Shown here: in pieces, positions 21,616 through 33,694 of the stretch
How positions within the stretch are numbered: the stretch's first letter is position 1
Layout of the letters: every line of letters starts with the position of its first letter
Assembly: GCA_903831255.1 (NCBI GenBank)
Contig: CAIKWZ010000075.1
Span: 1 to 64,000 of the forward strand
Origin: an uncultured Alphaproteobacteria bacterium
Lineage (GTDB): Bacteria; Pseudomonadota; Alphaproteobacteria; Caulobacterales; Hyphomonadaceae
DNA: 64,000 nucleotides
Direction: 5' to 3'
Notes under the pieces: model-generated
Told to the model about the DNA's origin: nothing
What the model saw: only the letters and a program-made list of their open reading frames with translations
The model's database searches: none
Program-made: the position numbers and the translations under genes

Positions 21616-21705
21616 TGGCGGAGAAGGTGGGATTCGAACCCACGGTACGCTTGCACGCACAACGGTTTTCGAGACCGCCCCGATCGACCACTCTGGCACC
21701 TCTCC
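21616..21705 (-). tRNA. tRNA-Ser (CGA anticodon)
   Basis: On the minus strand: 5' GGAGAGG, D-arm region GCCAGAGTGGTCGA, anticodon loop CTCGAAA with CGA (plus-strand 21669-21671), a long class II variable arm, T arm GGGTTCGAATCCC, acceptor CTTCTCC with G73 and encoded CCA. It reads UCG. Confidence 0.95.
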
Positions 21706-21874
21706 GGGAGCCCGGACCTACATCAAGGCTGGTGAGGATGGCAAGCTGTTCCTGTGAAGGCCCTCCGGAAACGAACGTTACGCCCATTTGACAGGAGGTT
21801 TGAGACCGAGGGCTCCAGCGTTCGGATCAACGCTGATTTAGGGCCGACGCCGACGAAAAACCAACCCTTCGCGT

Positions 21875-21904
21875 TTGACATCACGCGCATGAGGCGTCTA
21901 TATG
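21875..21904 (+). promoter_or_regulatory. Promoter candidate for rplU-rpmA
   Basis: TTGACA at 21875-21880, an 18-bp spacer, then TATATG at 21899-21904. The predicted start would leave a leader of about 95 nt before rplU. The gap 21706-22005 contains nothing else obvious. Confidence 0.6.
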
Positions 21905-22005
21905 CGCCCTCCCCGCTCACAGGCGACTGCGAGCGGCCGATATATATCGAGCAAACGCTTCCGGATGGCTCCGGTCATGCGCCTCGAAAAGGGCAGAGAC
22001 AGATT

Positions 22006-22566
22006 ATGTTCGCGGTCATCAAAACGGGCGGAAAGCAGTACCGGGTCGCCCAGGACGACCTGATCGTCGTGGAGAAGCTTGCAGGAGAGGCCGGCGAAAC
22101 GCTGGTGTTCGGCGAAGTTCTCATGATCAGCGATGGAAACAACGTGGAAATGGGCGCGCCGGTGATCGGCGGAGCCCAGGTTGTCGGCGAAGTCGTCGAA
22201 CAGCGCCGCGGAGCTAAAATCATCATTTTCAAGAAGAAGCAGCGGAACACCTATCGCCGGAAAAAGGGCCACCGCCAGCACGAGACCGTTGTAAAGATTA
22301 CGGAAATTCTTGCGAAAGGCGGCAAGGCTGCGACCGAAAAGAAAGCCGCGCCGGCTCCGAAGGCAGCCGAAGGCGGAGATAACCTGAGCAAGCTTTCAGG
22401 GGTCGGAAAAGTGATGGCCACCAAGCTGAACGAAGAAGGTTTCACGACCTTCGCGCAGCTCGCAGCGATCACGGACGAACAGTTCGCGGCTCTGGACGAG
22501 AAGATCTTCAAGGGCCGGGTCCCGAAAGATCAGCTGGTCGCCGAAGCCGGATCTATGGCGGGTTAA
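22006..22566 (+). CDS. rplU: Ribosomal protein L21 with C-terminal extension
   Basis: 186 aa from ATG 22006 ([14 protein letters not shown]); the frame extends upstream to 21754 but that part covers the promoter. Residues 1-100 are canonical L21 (GDNNVEMG-type core, [19 protein letters not shown]). An Ala/Lys linker follows, then a helix-hairpin-helix-like tail ([30 protein letters not shown]). This extension is common in alphaproteobacterial L21. It binds 23S rRNA in the 50S subunit. First gene of the rplU-rpmA unit. Confidence 0.95.
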   Translation: MFAVIKTGGKQYRVAQDDLIVVEKLAGEAGETLVFGEVLMISDGNNVEMGAPVIGGAQVVGEVVEQRRGAKIIIFKKKQRNTYRRKKGHRQHETVVKITEILAKGGKAATEKKAAPAPKAAEGGDNLSKLSGVGKVMATKLNEEGFTTFAQLAAITDEQFAALDEKIFKGRVPKDQLVAEAGSMAG

Positions 22567-22623
22567 TGTTTCGGGTCGGCACGCAGCCGGCAAAAGTATC
22601 TGAGACTCTGAAGGAGCTCTTTC

Positions 22624-22899
22624 ATGGCCCATAAGAAAGCTGGCGGTTCTACCCGCAACGGTCGTGACTCAAACGCCCAGCGCCTCGGCGTTAAGCGCTT
22701 CGGAGGCGAGACCGTGCTCGCCGGAAACATCATCGTGCGCCAGAGAGGAACCCAGTTCTGCGCAGGCCCAAACGTCGGGATCGGCCGGGACCACACACTT
22801 TTCGCCCTGAAGGATGGGAAGGTGGCATTCCGCGAGCGGGCGAAGGGCAAGAAGTTTGTTGAAATCGTCCCGTCGGCCAAGCCGCTCGCAGCGGAGTAG
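22624..22899 (+). CDS. rpmA: Ribosomal protein L27
   Basis: 91 aa, AGGAG before the ATG. Typical [20 protein letters not shown] start (no cleaved leader), [18 protein letters not shown] and [14 protein letters not shown]. Its N-terminus reaches the peptidyl-transferase centre. Follows rplU by 57 bp; a terminator lies about 80 bp downstream. Confidence 0.97.
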   Translation: MAHKKAGGSTRNGRDSNAQRLGVKRFGGETVLAGNIIVRQRGTQFCAGPNVGIGRDHTLFALKDGKVAFRERAKGKKFVEIVPSAKPLAAE

Positions 22900-22950
22900 T
22901 CCGCAGGCGGCTCATGGCCTGCTCTCCCTCTGCGGAGCGGAGAGGGGTAA

Positions 22951-25415
<2,465 letters not shown>

Positions 25416-25488
25416 CAAGGCGCCATCTTCCCGCTTTCGAAGCCCACCAACTGCTGCTAGACCCACGCGAACGTTCGGAAATCCTTCG

Positions 25489-26781
25489 ATGACCCTCGCC
25501 GCGCCCCAGTTTACGAGCGATGCTGACCTTCTCGGCGCGATGCTCGCCATGGGCGCTAGAGCCCGCGAAGCCTCTCGTCTCCTGTCAAATGCGGGGCCGG
25601 TACGACGCACTCGGGCGCTCGAGCTGATGTCGGAGGCGATCCTCGCAGCCTCCGAAACAATCCTGCAGGCCAATGCGCTGGATATGACGGCGGGCCGCTC
25701 CAAGGGCCTCGCCCCGTCCATGCTTGATCGTCTCGAACTGACCCCTGCCCGCATTCGCGCGATGGCTGAGGGGGTAAAAACGGTCGCAGCGCTGCCCGAC
25801 CCGATCGGAACAGTCCTTGAAAGCTGGAAAAGGCCGAATGGCCTTGAGATCTCCCGTGTTCGCGGCCCCATCGGCGTGATCGGAATCATCTACGAAAGTC
25901 GTCCCAATGTCACAGCAGACGCGGGCTCGCTGTGCGTGCGATCAGGAAACGCCGTCATTCTTCGGGGGGGATCAGAGAGCGCGCACTCCTCAATGGCCAT
26001 CGCCGGCGCTCTGAGATCTGGTCTCAGACAGGCGGACCTGCCGGAGGACGCGGTGCAGCTGGTGGAGACAACGGATCGGGCCGCTGTCGGCCATCTTCTG
26101 TCCGGACTGAACGGCGCCCTCGACGTCGTCGTGCCGCGGGGCGGAAAAAGCCTCGTCGCGCGTGTTCAGGCCGAAGCGCGGGTCCCCGTGATCGGACATC
26201 TCGAAGGCCTGTGTCACACTTACGTGCATTCAGGCGCCGACCTCGACATGGCGATCGCCATAATCCTTAACGCGAAACTCCGAAGAACGGGGGTGTGCTC
26301 TTCGACCGAGACGCTCCTGATTGATGCGCGGGTCGCCCCAACCTATCTCCCGAAAATCGCAGGAGCTCTGATTGAAGCGGGCTGCGAGCTGCGGGGAGAT
26401 GGCCGGGCGAGATCCCTGTGTCCGATGAAGGCGGCGACTGAAGACGACTGGCGCACCGAGCATCTCGGACCGATATTGTCCGTAGCCGTCGTCGATGATC
26501 TCGACGGCGCAATGGCGCATATCGCGACTTACGGCTCTCAGCACACGGATTGCATCATCACCCGCGACAATCGGGCGGCTGAGCGGTTTCTCGCTGAGGT
26601 CGACAGCGCGGTCGTGCTGCACAACGCCTCAACCCAGTTTTCCGACGGCGCAGAGTTCGGCATGGGAGCTGAAATCGGAATCGCGACGGGCCGTATCCAC
26701 GCGCGCGGACCGATCGGCGCAGAACAGCTGACCGTGTTCAAATACGTTGTCCGGGGCGACGGGCAGGTCAGGCCGCTGTGA
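25489..26781 (+). CDS. proA: Glutamate-5-semialdehyde dehydrogenase
   Basis: 430 aa, full length. Reduces glutamyl-5-phosphate with NADPH to glutamate-5-semialdehyde. Catalytic Cys in RRTGVCSSTETLLID; cofactor region GPIGVIGIIYESRPNVT and GNAVILRGGSES; C-terminal GAEIGIATGRIHARGPIG. It sits 73 bp after proB in the same operon. Confidence 0.97.
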   Translation: MTLAAPQFTSDADLLGAMLAMGARAREASRLLSNAGPVRRTRALELMSEAILAASETILQANALDMTAGRSKGLAPSMLDRLELTPARIRAMAEGVKTVAALPDPIGTVLESWKRPNGLEISRVRGPIGVIGIIYESRPNVTADAGSLCVRSGNAVILRGGSESAHSSMAIAGALRSGLRQADLPEDAVQLVETTDRAAVGHLLSGLNGALDVVVPRGGKSLVARVQAEARVPVIGHLEGLCHTYVHSGADLDMAIAIILNAKLRRTGVCSSTETLLIDARVAPTYLPKIAGALIEAGCELRGDGRARSLCPMKAATEDDWRTEHLGPILSVAVVDDLDGAMAHIATYGSQHTDCIITRDNRAAERFLAEVDSAVVLHNASTQFSDGAEFGMGAEIGIATGRIHARGPIGAEQLTVFKYVVRGDGQVRPL

Positions 26782-26790
26782 AACCGACGC

Positions 26791-27474
26791 ATGCCCACAG
26801 CCTCGTCACAGGGATCCGGGCGTCAGGCCTGCATTCGTGAGATGGCGAAGCGAGCATCAGGAAAGCCTGTCCGCCTCCCGGGCCCCTGCCGGGGCCTGAC
26901 GATCGGCCTCGTAGGAGGAGCGTTCGATCCGCCCCATGACGGACACAAGCACGTGATGGAGACGGCGCGTAAGCGCCTCCGTCTCGACTGGATCTGGGTG
27001 ACGCCAGCCTCCGACCATCCCTTCAAGCCGAACGCCTCCGCCTATCCTGATCGGGTTCAGGCGGCGCACGCAGCTCTGTCCGGTCCAAGAACCCGCATCG
27101 CCGCCATCGAGGCGGCGCTCGGGGTCACGTGCACCCGTGATCTGCTCACACATCTCAGACGACGCGCGCCTGGGGCCAGATTCGTCTGGATCATGGGCGC
27201 CGACAACGCGGTTTCGTTTCACACGTGGAAAGCTTGGAAAGCTATCGCCGGTCAGATCCCGATTGCAGTCATTTCCAGACCCGGCGCAAACCCCAAAGCG
27301 GGTCTATCGCGACTGTCTCGGGAGTTTTCTGGGTCGCGAGTTCCTCAAGCGGACGCTGGCGCGCTCCGTCTTCGACGGCCCCCCGCCTGGGTCTACCTGC
27401 CGGCGCCATTGAACCCCTCATCCTCCACCCGCCTGAGGATGGCGCCCCCTCAGGGCGTCCTCGAGCGCCCCTGA
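26791..27474 (+). CDS. nadD: Nicotinate-nucleotide adenylyltransferase
   Basis: Adds AMP to nicotinate mononucleotide in NAD synthesis. Nucleotidyltransferase motif GGAFDPPHDGHKHV with its two active-site histidines, then WIMGADNAVSFHTWKAW. 227 aa from 26791; ATG 26842 (210 aa) is equally possible since the first 17 residues are not conserved. The C-terminus is somewhat degraded relative to the usual ISSTxIR motif (here NPSSSTRLR). Nine bases after proA. Confidence 0.9.
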   Translation: MPTASSQGSGRQACIREMAKRASGKPVRLPGPCRGLTIGLVGGAFDPPHDGHKHVMETARKRLRLDWIWVTPASDHPFKPNASAYPDRVQAAHAALSGPRTRIAAIEAALGVTCTRDLLTHLRRRAPGARFVWIMGADNAVSFHTWKAWKAIAGQIPIAVISRPGANPKAGLSRLSREFSGSRVPQADAGALRLRRPPAWVYLPAPLNPSSSTRLRMAPPQGVLERP

Positions 27475-27612
27475 GGATCAACCGAACACCCGCCTGTCAG
27501 AGCCTTTCCACCCCCCCTCGCCCGAACGCGGTCTTCATGATAAAAGGGACGGTGAAGTTGTTAAGAGGATCAGACCCTGCCCGCCCCTCGACCGTCAAAA
27601 ACCGGCCCCGCC

Positions 27613-28005
27613 TTGACCGCCCGCAGTCCTGCTGAGGACCCTCACGCTCCCGAGCTTCTGTCGCATCAGATCGCCACCCAGCTGGATGACGACAAGGCGG
27701 AGGACATCCTCGAGATCGATCTCCGCGGAAAATCGGCGATAGCCGACGCCATGATCATCGCGTCGGGCCGCTCTCAGCGTCACGTGACGGCCCTCGCCGA
27801 CCACGTCGAAAGAAAACTTCGAGAGGCGGGGTTGAAGAAGGTTCGGGTGGAGGGCCTGCCGAACGCCGACTGGGTTCTGATCGATGCTGGCGATGTGATC
27901 GTGCATATCTTCAGACCCGAGGTGCGGGAGTTCTACAATCTGGAGCGTATCTGGTCGTCCGATGCCTCTGGCCATGCGACCCCGGCTTCGCCAGCCTCGA
28001 ACTGA
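27613..28005 (+). CDS. rsfS: Ribosomal silencing factor RsfS
   Basis: 130 aa from TTG 27613. Binds L14 and blocks subunit joining. Family motifs: DDDKAEDILEIDLRGKSAIADAM-type start, MIIASGRSQRHVTALAD, NADWVLIDAGDVIVHIF, REFYNLERIW. The start is not firm: no strong ribosome site, and about 140 bp of unexplained sequence separates it from nadD. Next to nadD and rlmH, the standard alphaproteobacterial order. Confidence 0.93.
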   Translation: MTARSPAEDPHAPELLSHQIATQLDDDKAEDILEIDLRGKSAIADAMIIASGRSQRHVTALADHVERKLREAGLKKVRVEGLPNADWVLIDAGDVIVHIFRPEVREFYNLERIWSSDASGHATPASPASN

Positions 28006-28011
28006 CCTCTC

Positions 28012-28470
28012 TTGAAGATCCGCCTTCTTTGTGTCGGCAGACTCAAGGAGGGTCCTGAACGGACCCTTCTGGACGACTATCTGGTCCGCGCTCGTAAGGC
28101 CGGCCAGTCCCTTGGGATCAAGGGACCGGAGGAAATAGAGATAGAGCCGGGAGGAGGATCTGACCGGGAGGGTGGGCGTCTCCTCACGCGGCTCTCGGAC
28201 GCGATTTGCGTTTGCCTCGATGAACATGGCGATTCCTGGCCATCCAGGGACGTCTCGCGCCGCCTCGTTCGCTGGCGCGATGAGGGCCAAAACGTTGATT
28301 TCGTCATCGGTGGAGCGGACGGGTTAGCGGCAGCGGTGATCGCACGGGCCAAGTTCAAGCTGAGCTTCGGCCCCCAGACCTGGCCTCACAAGCTGGTCCG
28401 GGTGATGCTCGCCGAACAGATCTACAGAGCACTGTCGATTGAAACCGGATCACCCTATCATCGCGAATAA
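28012..28470 (+). CDS. rlmH: 23S rRNA pseudouridine-1915 N3-methyltransferase
   Basis: 152 aa, TTG start 6 bp after rsfS. SPOUT methyltransferase: MKIRLLCVGRLKEG, then FVIGGADGL (SAM knot), LSFGPQTWPHKLVRVMLAEQIYRA and the C-terminal PYHRE typical of RlmH. Acts on assembled 70S ribosomes. Coupled with rsfS. Confidence 0.95.
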   Translation: MKIRLLCVGRLKEGPERTLLDDYLVRARKAGQSLGIKGPEEIEIEPGGGSDREGGRLLTRLSDAICVCLDEHGDSWPSRDVSRRLVRWRDEGQNVDFVIGGADGLAAAVIARAKFKLSFGPQTWPHKLVRVMLAEQIYRALSIETGSPYHRE

Positions 28471-28515
28471 CCGAGCTATAGGCAGACCGCTGTTCGACCC
28501 CAAGGCTTCGTATCC

Positions 28516-29730
28516 ATGTTCAGGAGACGGATCATCCTAGCGCTGGGCCTCGCCCTGATCGCGGGACTGGCGCAGGCTCAGTCCGTCCGCCCCCCTGGGC
28601 CGGCGCCGATCACCTACACACTTGAGGACCTCAAGAAGGCGGAGCAGGCAAGGGATCGGGCGACCGCCAGACTAAAGGCGCTTGAAACGGAAGCGCGGGA
28701 GACCTCACGACAGTCATCGGAAATCGAAGCCGACCTTATCGCCGCCGCTGCCGACAGCCTCAGAAGAGAAGAAGCGGCCGCTGCAGCCGAGGTGCGCATC
28801 GCGGCTCTGGTGCAGGAAGTTTCAACCGCAAAATCCCGTCTGCTCAAGAACCAAACCGCGCTGGAGGACCTTCTGGCCGGCCTGATGAACCTCGAGACCC
28901 GCAGGCCCGCAGCTCTTGCCGCCCATCCCAGAGATGCGACGGCGGCCGTCAGGGCGGCGATCCTGATGAGCGACGTCTCGCCCCGTCTGACCGGCAGAGC
29001 CCAGGAGCTGTCGGAACAGATCCGGTCTCGAACGGCCCGGATCGAGGAACTGAGGCAGGAACAGGGGGTGCTGGCCCGGCAGGAAGCCGCCCTTGCCGCG
29101 CGACGCGAAGAGATCACCGCGCTTGCGGAAGAACGACGAAGGCGACAGGTCTCGCTGAACTCTGAAACCGCCGCCCTGAAAGCCGAGACGAAGCGTCTGG
29201 CCTCAGAGGCAGCGACGCTTCGCGACCTGCTGGCGTCTCTGTCGCGTTCCGCGCCCAAGGGCCCGAGCCTCAAGCCAGATAAACGAGCAGCCCCCAAGGA
29301 GACTTCCACCCCCAGAGCCGCGACGCCCGCTGCATCACAATCGGCCAAGGCCGGCGCCAGGCCAACGCCGCCAGCCTCAGGGCGCGTCACAAGACGTTTC
29401 AACCAGACGACGGATCAGGGACCCAGTCCGGGTCTTATATACGCAACACGGGCCGGTGCGCAGATTGTGGCTCCCATGAGCGGGCGCATCCAGTTCGCCG
29501 GCCTTTTTAGAAGTTATGGACAGATGATGATTCTCGATGTCGGCGGGGGCGTGCTTGTGGTAATCTCTGGACTTGACGCGCTTTATGCCGAAGCTGGTAA
29601 ACGAGTGATGGTGGGGGAACCGGTCGGTCGTATGACGGATCGGGCATCCCCGCCGCCGGAGCTTTACTTTGAGGTGCGTCGAAACGGTCAACCGATTGAT
29701 CCTGAGAAATGGTTGGCTCGGGGAAGTTGA
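28516..29730 (+). CDS. EnvC-like murein hydrolase activator (degenerate LytM domain)
   Basis: 404 aa. Signal peptide MFRRRIILALGLALIAGLAQA; long coiled coil about 35-250, rich in Ala/Glu/Arg; Pro/Ala linker; then a peptidase M23 fold (IVAPMSGRIQFAG, YGQMMILDVGGGV, VGEPVGRM, ELYFEVRRNGQPIDPEKWL). The zinc ligands of active LytM enzymes are missing (SPGLIYA for HxGxD; PELYFEV for HLHFEV), as in EnvC. It therefore probably activates cell-wall amidases during division rather than cutting peptidoglycan itself. Periplasmic. Just upstream of ctpA. Confidence 0.9.
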   Translation: MFRRRIILALGLALIAGLAQAQSVRPPGPAPITYTLEDLKKAEQARDRATARLKALETEARETSRQSSEIEADLIAAAADSLRREEAAAAAEVRIAALVQEVSTAKSRLLKNQTALEDLLAGLMNLETRRPAALAAHPRDATAAVRAAILMSDVSPRLTGRAQELSEQIRSRTARIEELRQEQGVLARQEAALAARREEITALAEERRRRQVSLNSETAALKAETKRLASEAATLRDLLASLSRSAPKGPSLKPDKRAAPKETSTPRAATPAASQSAKAGARPTPPASGRVTRRFNQTTDQGPSPGLIYATRAGAQIVAPMSGRIQFAGLFRSYGQMMILDVGGGVLVVISGLDALYAEAGKRVMVGEPVGRMTDRASPPPELYFEVRRNGQPIDPEKWLARGS

Positions 29731-29834
29731 GACGATCCCGGGGGTCCCCAAGAGTTGGGACTCGAAGGAACGGAGTGCAGGCGGGAGCGCCGGGCGGGCG
29801 CAGTCTCGCAAGTAGGGTGAAGGAGCGTGGGGAT

Positions 29835-31184
29835 ATGCGCAGTTGGTTGCTGATTCCGGTTCTGGGCGCAGGCCTGCTCGGCGGCGCTCTGGGGGTCTCC
29901 GCGTTCGCCGTAACGTCTGGACAGGCGGAGAGCCGCGCAGAAACCTTCAAGCAGCTGGAGCTGTTCGCGGAGATCCTCGCACGTGTCGAGGCCGACTACG
30001 TCACGGAGATTGACCAAAAAGAAGCGATCGAAGCCTCGATCGACGGCATGCTGTCGTCACTGGACCCCCACTCATCCTATCTTAATTCTGATGAGTTTCG
30101 GGATATGCAGGTCCAGACAAGCGGGGAGTATGGCGGTCTCGGTCTGGAGGTCAGCTCCCAGGACGGGTTCGTCAAGGTTGTGGCGCCTATGGATGGGACA
30201 CCGGCGGCACGTGCGGGTGTGAAATCAGGCGATTATCTCACGGCGATCGACGGCACGACGATTGTAGGCATGACGCTCAATGACGCCGTGAAGCAAATGC
30301 GCGGAGCGGTCGGAACGCCGATCACCATCACAATCGTTCGCGAGGGCGTAGAGCCGTTCGACGTAACGATGACCCGGGAGAACATTCGTCCGGAGAACGT
30401 GAAGCATCGCGCTGAAGGCGATGTGGGATATATCCGGATCTCCAGTTTCAATGAACGGACGGCCGACGGTCTTGATGCGGCGATCGCCGGCGTCAGACGG
30501 GATGTGAAAGGAGGCATGAAAGGACTGGTCCTGGACCTTCGGGACAATCCTGGCGGTTTGCTCGATCAGGCCATTGAAGTCTCCTCTCGTTTTCTCAACG
30601 GCGGGGAGGTCGTCTCCACGCGCGGACGCCGCCCGGAAGACATTGAACGTTACAACGCCCGCCGGGGAGAGCGGTTCCCCAACATTCCAGTCGTAGTTCT
30701 GGTCAACAACGGCAGCGCCTCCGCAGCGGAGATCGTGGCTGGGGCGCTGCAGGATCGCGGGAGGGCGAAAGTTCTTGGAACGACAACCTTTGGCAAGGGA
30801 TCCGTTCAGACTGTGATACCCCTTGGACCCGAAAAAGGGGCCATGCGCCTGACCACATCACGCTATTATACGCCATCCGGACGCGCGATTCAGGGCTCAG
30901 GAATTGAACCGGATATCGAGGTCGCATCCACTCGTCTTTCAGACAAGGATCTTGAAGATCTCCGTCAGCGGGCGGCCCGCTATAACGAGGCTGCGCTCCC
31001 CAACGCCCTTGAAAACGATCAGGGTTTAAAGCGCGTCGCACCCCACGTCCCGGCGGACATGCCGCCGGCCGGCTATGCGGGTAAGGACTACCAGCTGGAA
31101 AAGGCGCTCGAGCTGATACGCTCCGGAAAGGCGGTCGTTACAACCGAGCGTCCCGGGACTGAGAAGCCTCAGAAAACGAAATAG
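29835..31184 (+). CDS. ctpA: C-terminal processing peptidase, S41 family
   Basis: 449 aa from ATG 29835, with a G-rich ribosome site; an upstream start at 29709 would overlap the previous gene. Signal or anchor segment SWLLIPVLGAGLLGGALGVSA. S41 N-terminal helices, PDZ domain (YGGLGLEVSSQDGFVKVV; AARAGVKSGDYLTAIDG), then the protease core with catalytic Ser in NNGSASAAEI and Lys in FGKGSVQ, and LDLRDNPGGLLDQA. Cleaves C-terminal tails of periplasmic proteins, possibly with the EnvC-like neighbour. Confidence 0.95.
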   Translation: MRSWLLIPVLGAGLLGGALGVSAFAVTSGQAESRAETFKQLELFAEILARVEADYVTEIDQKEAIEASIDGMLSSLDPHSSYLNSDEFRDMQVQTSGEYGGLGLEVSSQDGFVKVVAPMDGTPAARAGVKSGDYLTAIDGTTIVGMTLNDAVKQMRGAVGTPITITIVREGVEPFDVTMTRENIRPENVKHRAEGDVGYIRISSFNERTADGLDAAIAGVRRDVKGGMKGLVLDLRDNPGGLLDQAIEVSSRFLNGGEVVSTRGRRPEDIERYNARRGERFPNIPVVVLVNNGSASAAEIVAGALQDRGRAKVLGTTTFGKGSVQTVIPLGPEKGAMRLTTSRYYTPSGRAIQGSGIEPDIEVASTRLSDKDLEDLRQRAARYNEAALPNALENDQGLKRVAPHVPADMPPAGYAGKDYQLEKALELIRSGKAVVTTERPGTEKPQKTK

Positions 31185-31307
31185 TCTCGATAGGGTCGAG
31201 CGGGCTGCTCCTGAGGTCCAGAGGTAAAGCGAGCGTTACCGAGATCTTAAGACTACATTCGCACTGTCGGATGCGTCAGCAAAAGCGCGTGGAAAGTGGG
31301 ATCAGGA

Positions 31308-32492
31308 ATGGCTGCGCCCAGAGCCGCCGAGTATTCAGCCGTTCGCACCGGCCTTAATCATCTCGCCATGAGCGTCGGCGTCTTCCTGGGAGCCACCTTG
31401 CTCATCCTCGGCGGCGCAGCCGCCTTTGGTAATCCTGAAAGCGCCAGCCCGAGAATTGATTTGGCGCTCTTTCCTCCGGGACAGAAGCCAAAACCAGTGC
31501 CAGGCGGACAAACGGATGAGCCTTCAAACCCATCAACGGCGGTTTACTTCGGCGACGGGGAAATCGACCCATTGTTGGAGGCAGCCGCCAGCACCGATCC
31601 GCTCGCTCTCGGAACACTGAATGGTGCGACGGACCTAGCGGCTTCCGTCGTAATCCCTCGATCGCTTCCAAAAGCTCCGCTTCCGGGCCTGTTCGAACGA
31701 ACCAGCTTTGGCGATCTGCCTCGGGTTGGAGCGGATGGCGTAACGCCCGCACAGGCCTATGCCAGGGCCTTCATACCAAACGGTCAGCCACGCGTTTCCC
31801 TGATTGTCGGAGGCCTGGGCCTGAAAGCAAGTCATACGCTGGCGGCGATCAACGATCTTCCCCCGGAAGTCACCCTTTCCTTTGTCCCCTATGCAGACGA
31901 TCTGCAGGTATGGATCGACAAGGCTCGGGAAGCCGGCCACGAAACCCTGATCGAACTTCCGATGGAGCCTTATGACTATCCGAACGTCGATCCTGGGCCC
32001 CAGACCCTGCTCACAAGCGCGACGGCTCAGGAGAACACTCGCCGTCTCAATGTCCTGCTGGGCCGGACGACCGGATATTTCGGGGTAACGAACTATCAGG
32101 GAGCAAAATTCGTCACCGACAGGCGGGCGCTCATGCCGGTACTCTCCGCTGTCTCTGCAAGAGGGTTGGTTTTTGTTCACGACGGGGCCGCGACGCGCTC
32201 GGCCTTTTCGGAATCTGCCGCAGCCTCTAAGACGCAGGTCTTCGCAGCGGATCGCATTCTCGATGCCGAACCGTCTGCAGATGCGATCGACCGCGAGCTC
32301 CTTCAGCTCGAAGCCCTGGCCGTTCAGAAGGGCAAAGCTCTGGGCGTAGGCTTCGCCTATCCCGTGACGATCGAGCAGTTCCGCCTATGGACCGCCGAGC
32401 TGAAGGCGAAGGGCTATCAGTTGGCTCCGGCCTCGTCTTTCGCAGAGGTCAAAACCACGCCGCCCACGTCCGCGGGACAGGCTCGACCATGA
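31308..32492 (+). CDS. Divergent polysaccharide deacetylase family protein
   Basis: 394 aa from ATG 31308 (GTG 31296 also open). One N-terminal membrane segment (SVGVFLGATLLILGGAAAFG), a Pro-rich linker, then a YibQ-type deacetylase-like barrel from about 165: RVSLIVGGLGL, LSFVPYADDL, AGHETLIELPMEP, GVTNYQGAKF. Positions that hold metal ligands in related deacetylases (DDLG, NNHMGS) read GGLG and TNYQGA, so catalysis is doubtful. Probably periplasmic. Its stop overlaps rppH by 4 bp. Confidence 0.88.
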   Translation: MAAPRAAEYSAVRTGLNHLAMSVGVFLGATLLILGGAAAFGNPESASPRIDLALFPPGQKPKPVPGGQTDEPSNPSTAVYFGDGEIDPLLEAAASTDPLALGTLNGATDLAASVVIPRSLPKAPLPGLFERTSFGDLPRVGADGVTPAQAYARAFIPNGQPRVSLIVGGLGLKASHTLAAINDLPPEVTLSFVPYADDLQVWIDKAREAGHETLIELPMEPYDYPNVDPGPQTLLTSATAQENTRRLNVLLGRTTGYFGVTNYQGAKFVTDRRALMPVLSAVSARGLVFVHDGAATRSAFSESAAASKTQVFAADRILDAEPSADAIDRELLQLEALAVQKGKALGVGFAYPVTIEQFRLWTAELKAKGYQLAPASSFAEVKTTPPTSAGQARP

Positions 32493-33007
32493 CCACTTCA
32501 TCGTCCCCGCTCTCGCCGATCAAGGATCCTTCAGCCTATCGTCCCAATGTCGGACTGGCGCTGTTCTCACGGCGCGGGCATGTTCTTCTTGGACGCCGAG
32601 CCACCGTCCGAAAGGAGGACACCCGTTTCGCATGGCAAATGCCCCAAGGAGGCATTGATCGGGGAGAAGACGCTGCGACCGCTGCGATACGGGAGCTTGC
32701 CGAAGAGACAGGGGTCGGCAAACACCATGTCGAGCTGCTTGAAGAGCTCGAACCCTGGTTGTTCTACGATTTCCCGCCTGCGCTCAAAGCAAGACTGTCA
32801 GGACCCTACAGCGGTCAGCGCCAAAAATGGTTTGCCTTCCGCTTTCACGGCGCAGATAGCGACATCCGGCTGGACACTCACACACCTGAATTTGACGCGT
32901 GGAAGTGGGCGGACCTGAGCGAAGCGCCCTCGCTCGTCATTCCGTTCAAGCAGCCCGTCTATCAGGAAGTCGCAACGCGCTTTGAAAGATGGACCAGACC
33001 GGTCTGA
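32489..33007 (+). CDS. rppH: RNA pyrophosphohydrolase
   Basis: 172 aa from ATG 32489, overlapping the previous stop. Nudix box GGIDRGEDAATAAIRELAEE (GX5EX7REUXEEXGU), preceded by WQMPQGG; WLFYDFP and GQRQKWFAFRF are typical of RppH. Removes pyrophosphate from 5' triphosphate RNA, starting mRNA decay. Last gene of the rightward block. Confidence 0.95.
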   Translation: MTTSSSPLSPIKDPSAYRPNVGLALFSRRGHVLLGRRATVRKEDTRFAWQMPQGGIDRGEDAATAAIRELAEETGVGKHHVELLEELEPWLFYDFPPALKARLSGPYSGQRQKWFAFRFHGADSDIRLDTHTPEFDAWKWADLSEAPSLVIPFKQPVYQEVATRFERWTRPV

Positions 33008-33029
33008 CCTGGCCTAGCAGAAGTCATGT

Positions 33030-33545
33030 TCAGGAATTGGGGACGTCCTGGAAGGGATCATCGTCGCCGTCCGAGCGCCCAAGCCGTCCCTTTGCGGATC
33101 GACGACGACCTGCAGCGGGCACGGCTTCGCCAGCCAGAGCCAGTCCCCACTTTGGCATGTTGTTGTAGACGCTCTCATGCTGGCCATCCTTGACCAGGTA
33201 GGTCTCATGCCAGATTCCGACATCACCGTTGGAGGCGATCGCGCGATTGAAGGCTTTCCAGGCCGGGAGATGTGCGAGGGTTCGGTCGGTCGCATAGGCG
33301 TGAAGCGCCTCGAAGCTGCGCCAGTACTGCACGACGAAGATATTAGGAAAACCGAAGAAGGTCCGGGCGTGCAGAAGGCCCAGTTCAGGAGATTTGGCGA
33401 GCTCGATGAGCATGCGAGGCATGGCGGCGGCCACAGGGCCCCACTTCCAGAACTTCCAGGGCCGGTTCACTCGCATGCCGATGAGAAAGACCACAAAATC
33501 TCCCTCAAGCTTCGCCGCCATGCGAGCGGATATGATATCCGTCAT
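33030..33545 (-). CDS. DUF4188 / monooxygenase-like protein
   Basis: 171 aa. Alpha/beta dimeric-barrel-like family with VVFLIGMRVNRPWKFWKWGPVA, FFGFPNIFVVQYWRSFEALHAYA and GIWHETYLV, often called phenylacetaldoxime dehydratase- or monooxygenase-related. The C-terminal tail is basic then acidic (RRRSAKGRLG...DGDDDPF). Role unknown. Converges on rppH, 22 bp away. Confidence 0.85.
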   Translation of the reverse strand: MTDIISARMAAKLEGDFVVFLIGMRVNRPWKFWKWGPVAAAMPRMLIELAKSPELGLLHARTFFGFPNIFVVQYWRSFEALHAYATDRTLAHLPAWKAFNRAIASNGDVGIWHETYLVKDGQHESVYNNMPKWGLALAGEAVPAAGRRRSAKGRLGRSDGDDDPFQDVPNS

Positions 33546-33694
33546 CCGCCACCCTCGATGTAAATCACACTCTGACCTGCTGCCTGATTATCCTGACGCC
33601 CGAGAAATTAAGGACGCAAGAAAGCCAAGGCTCCCCATGGGGCCCGCTGAGCGACTCAAACTTAGAGATATACTGGCAGTGTAACCCGCACAAA

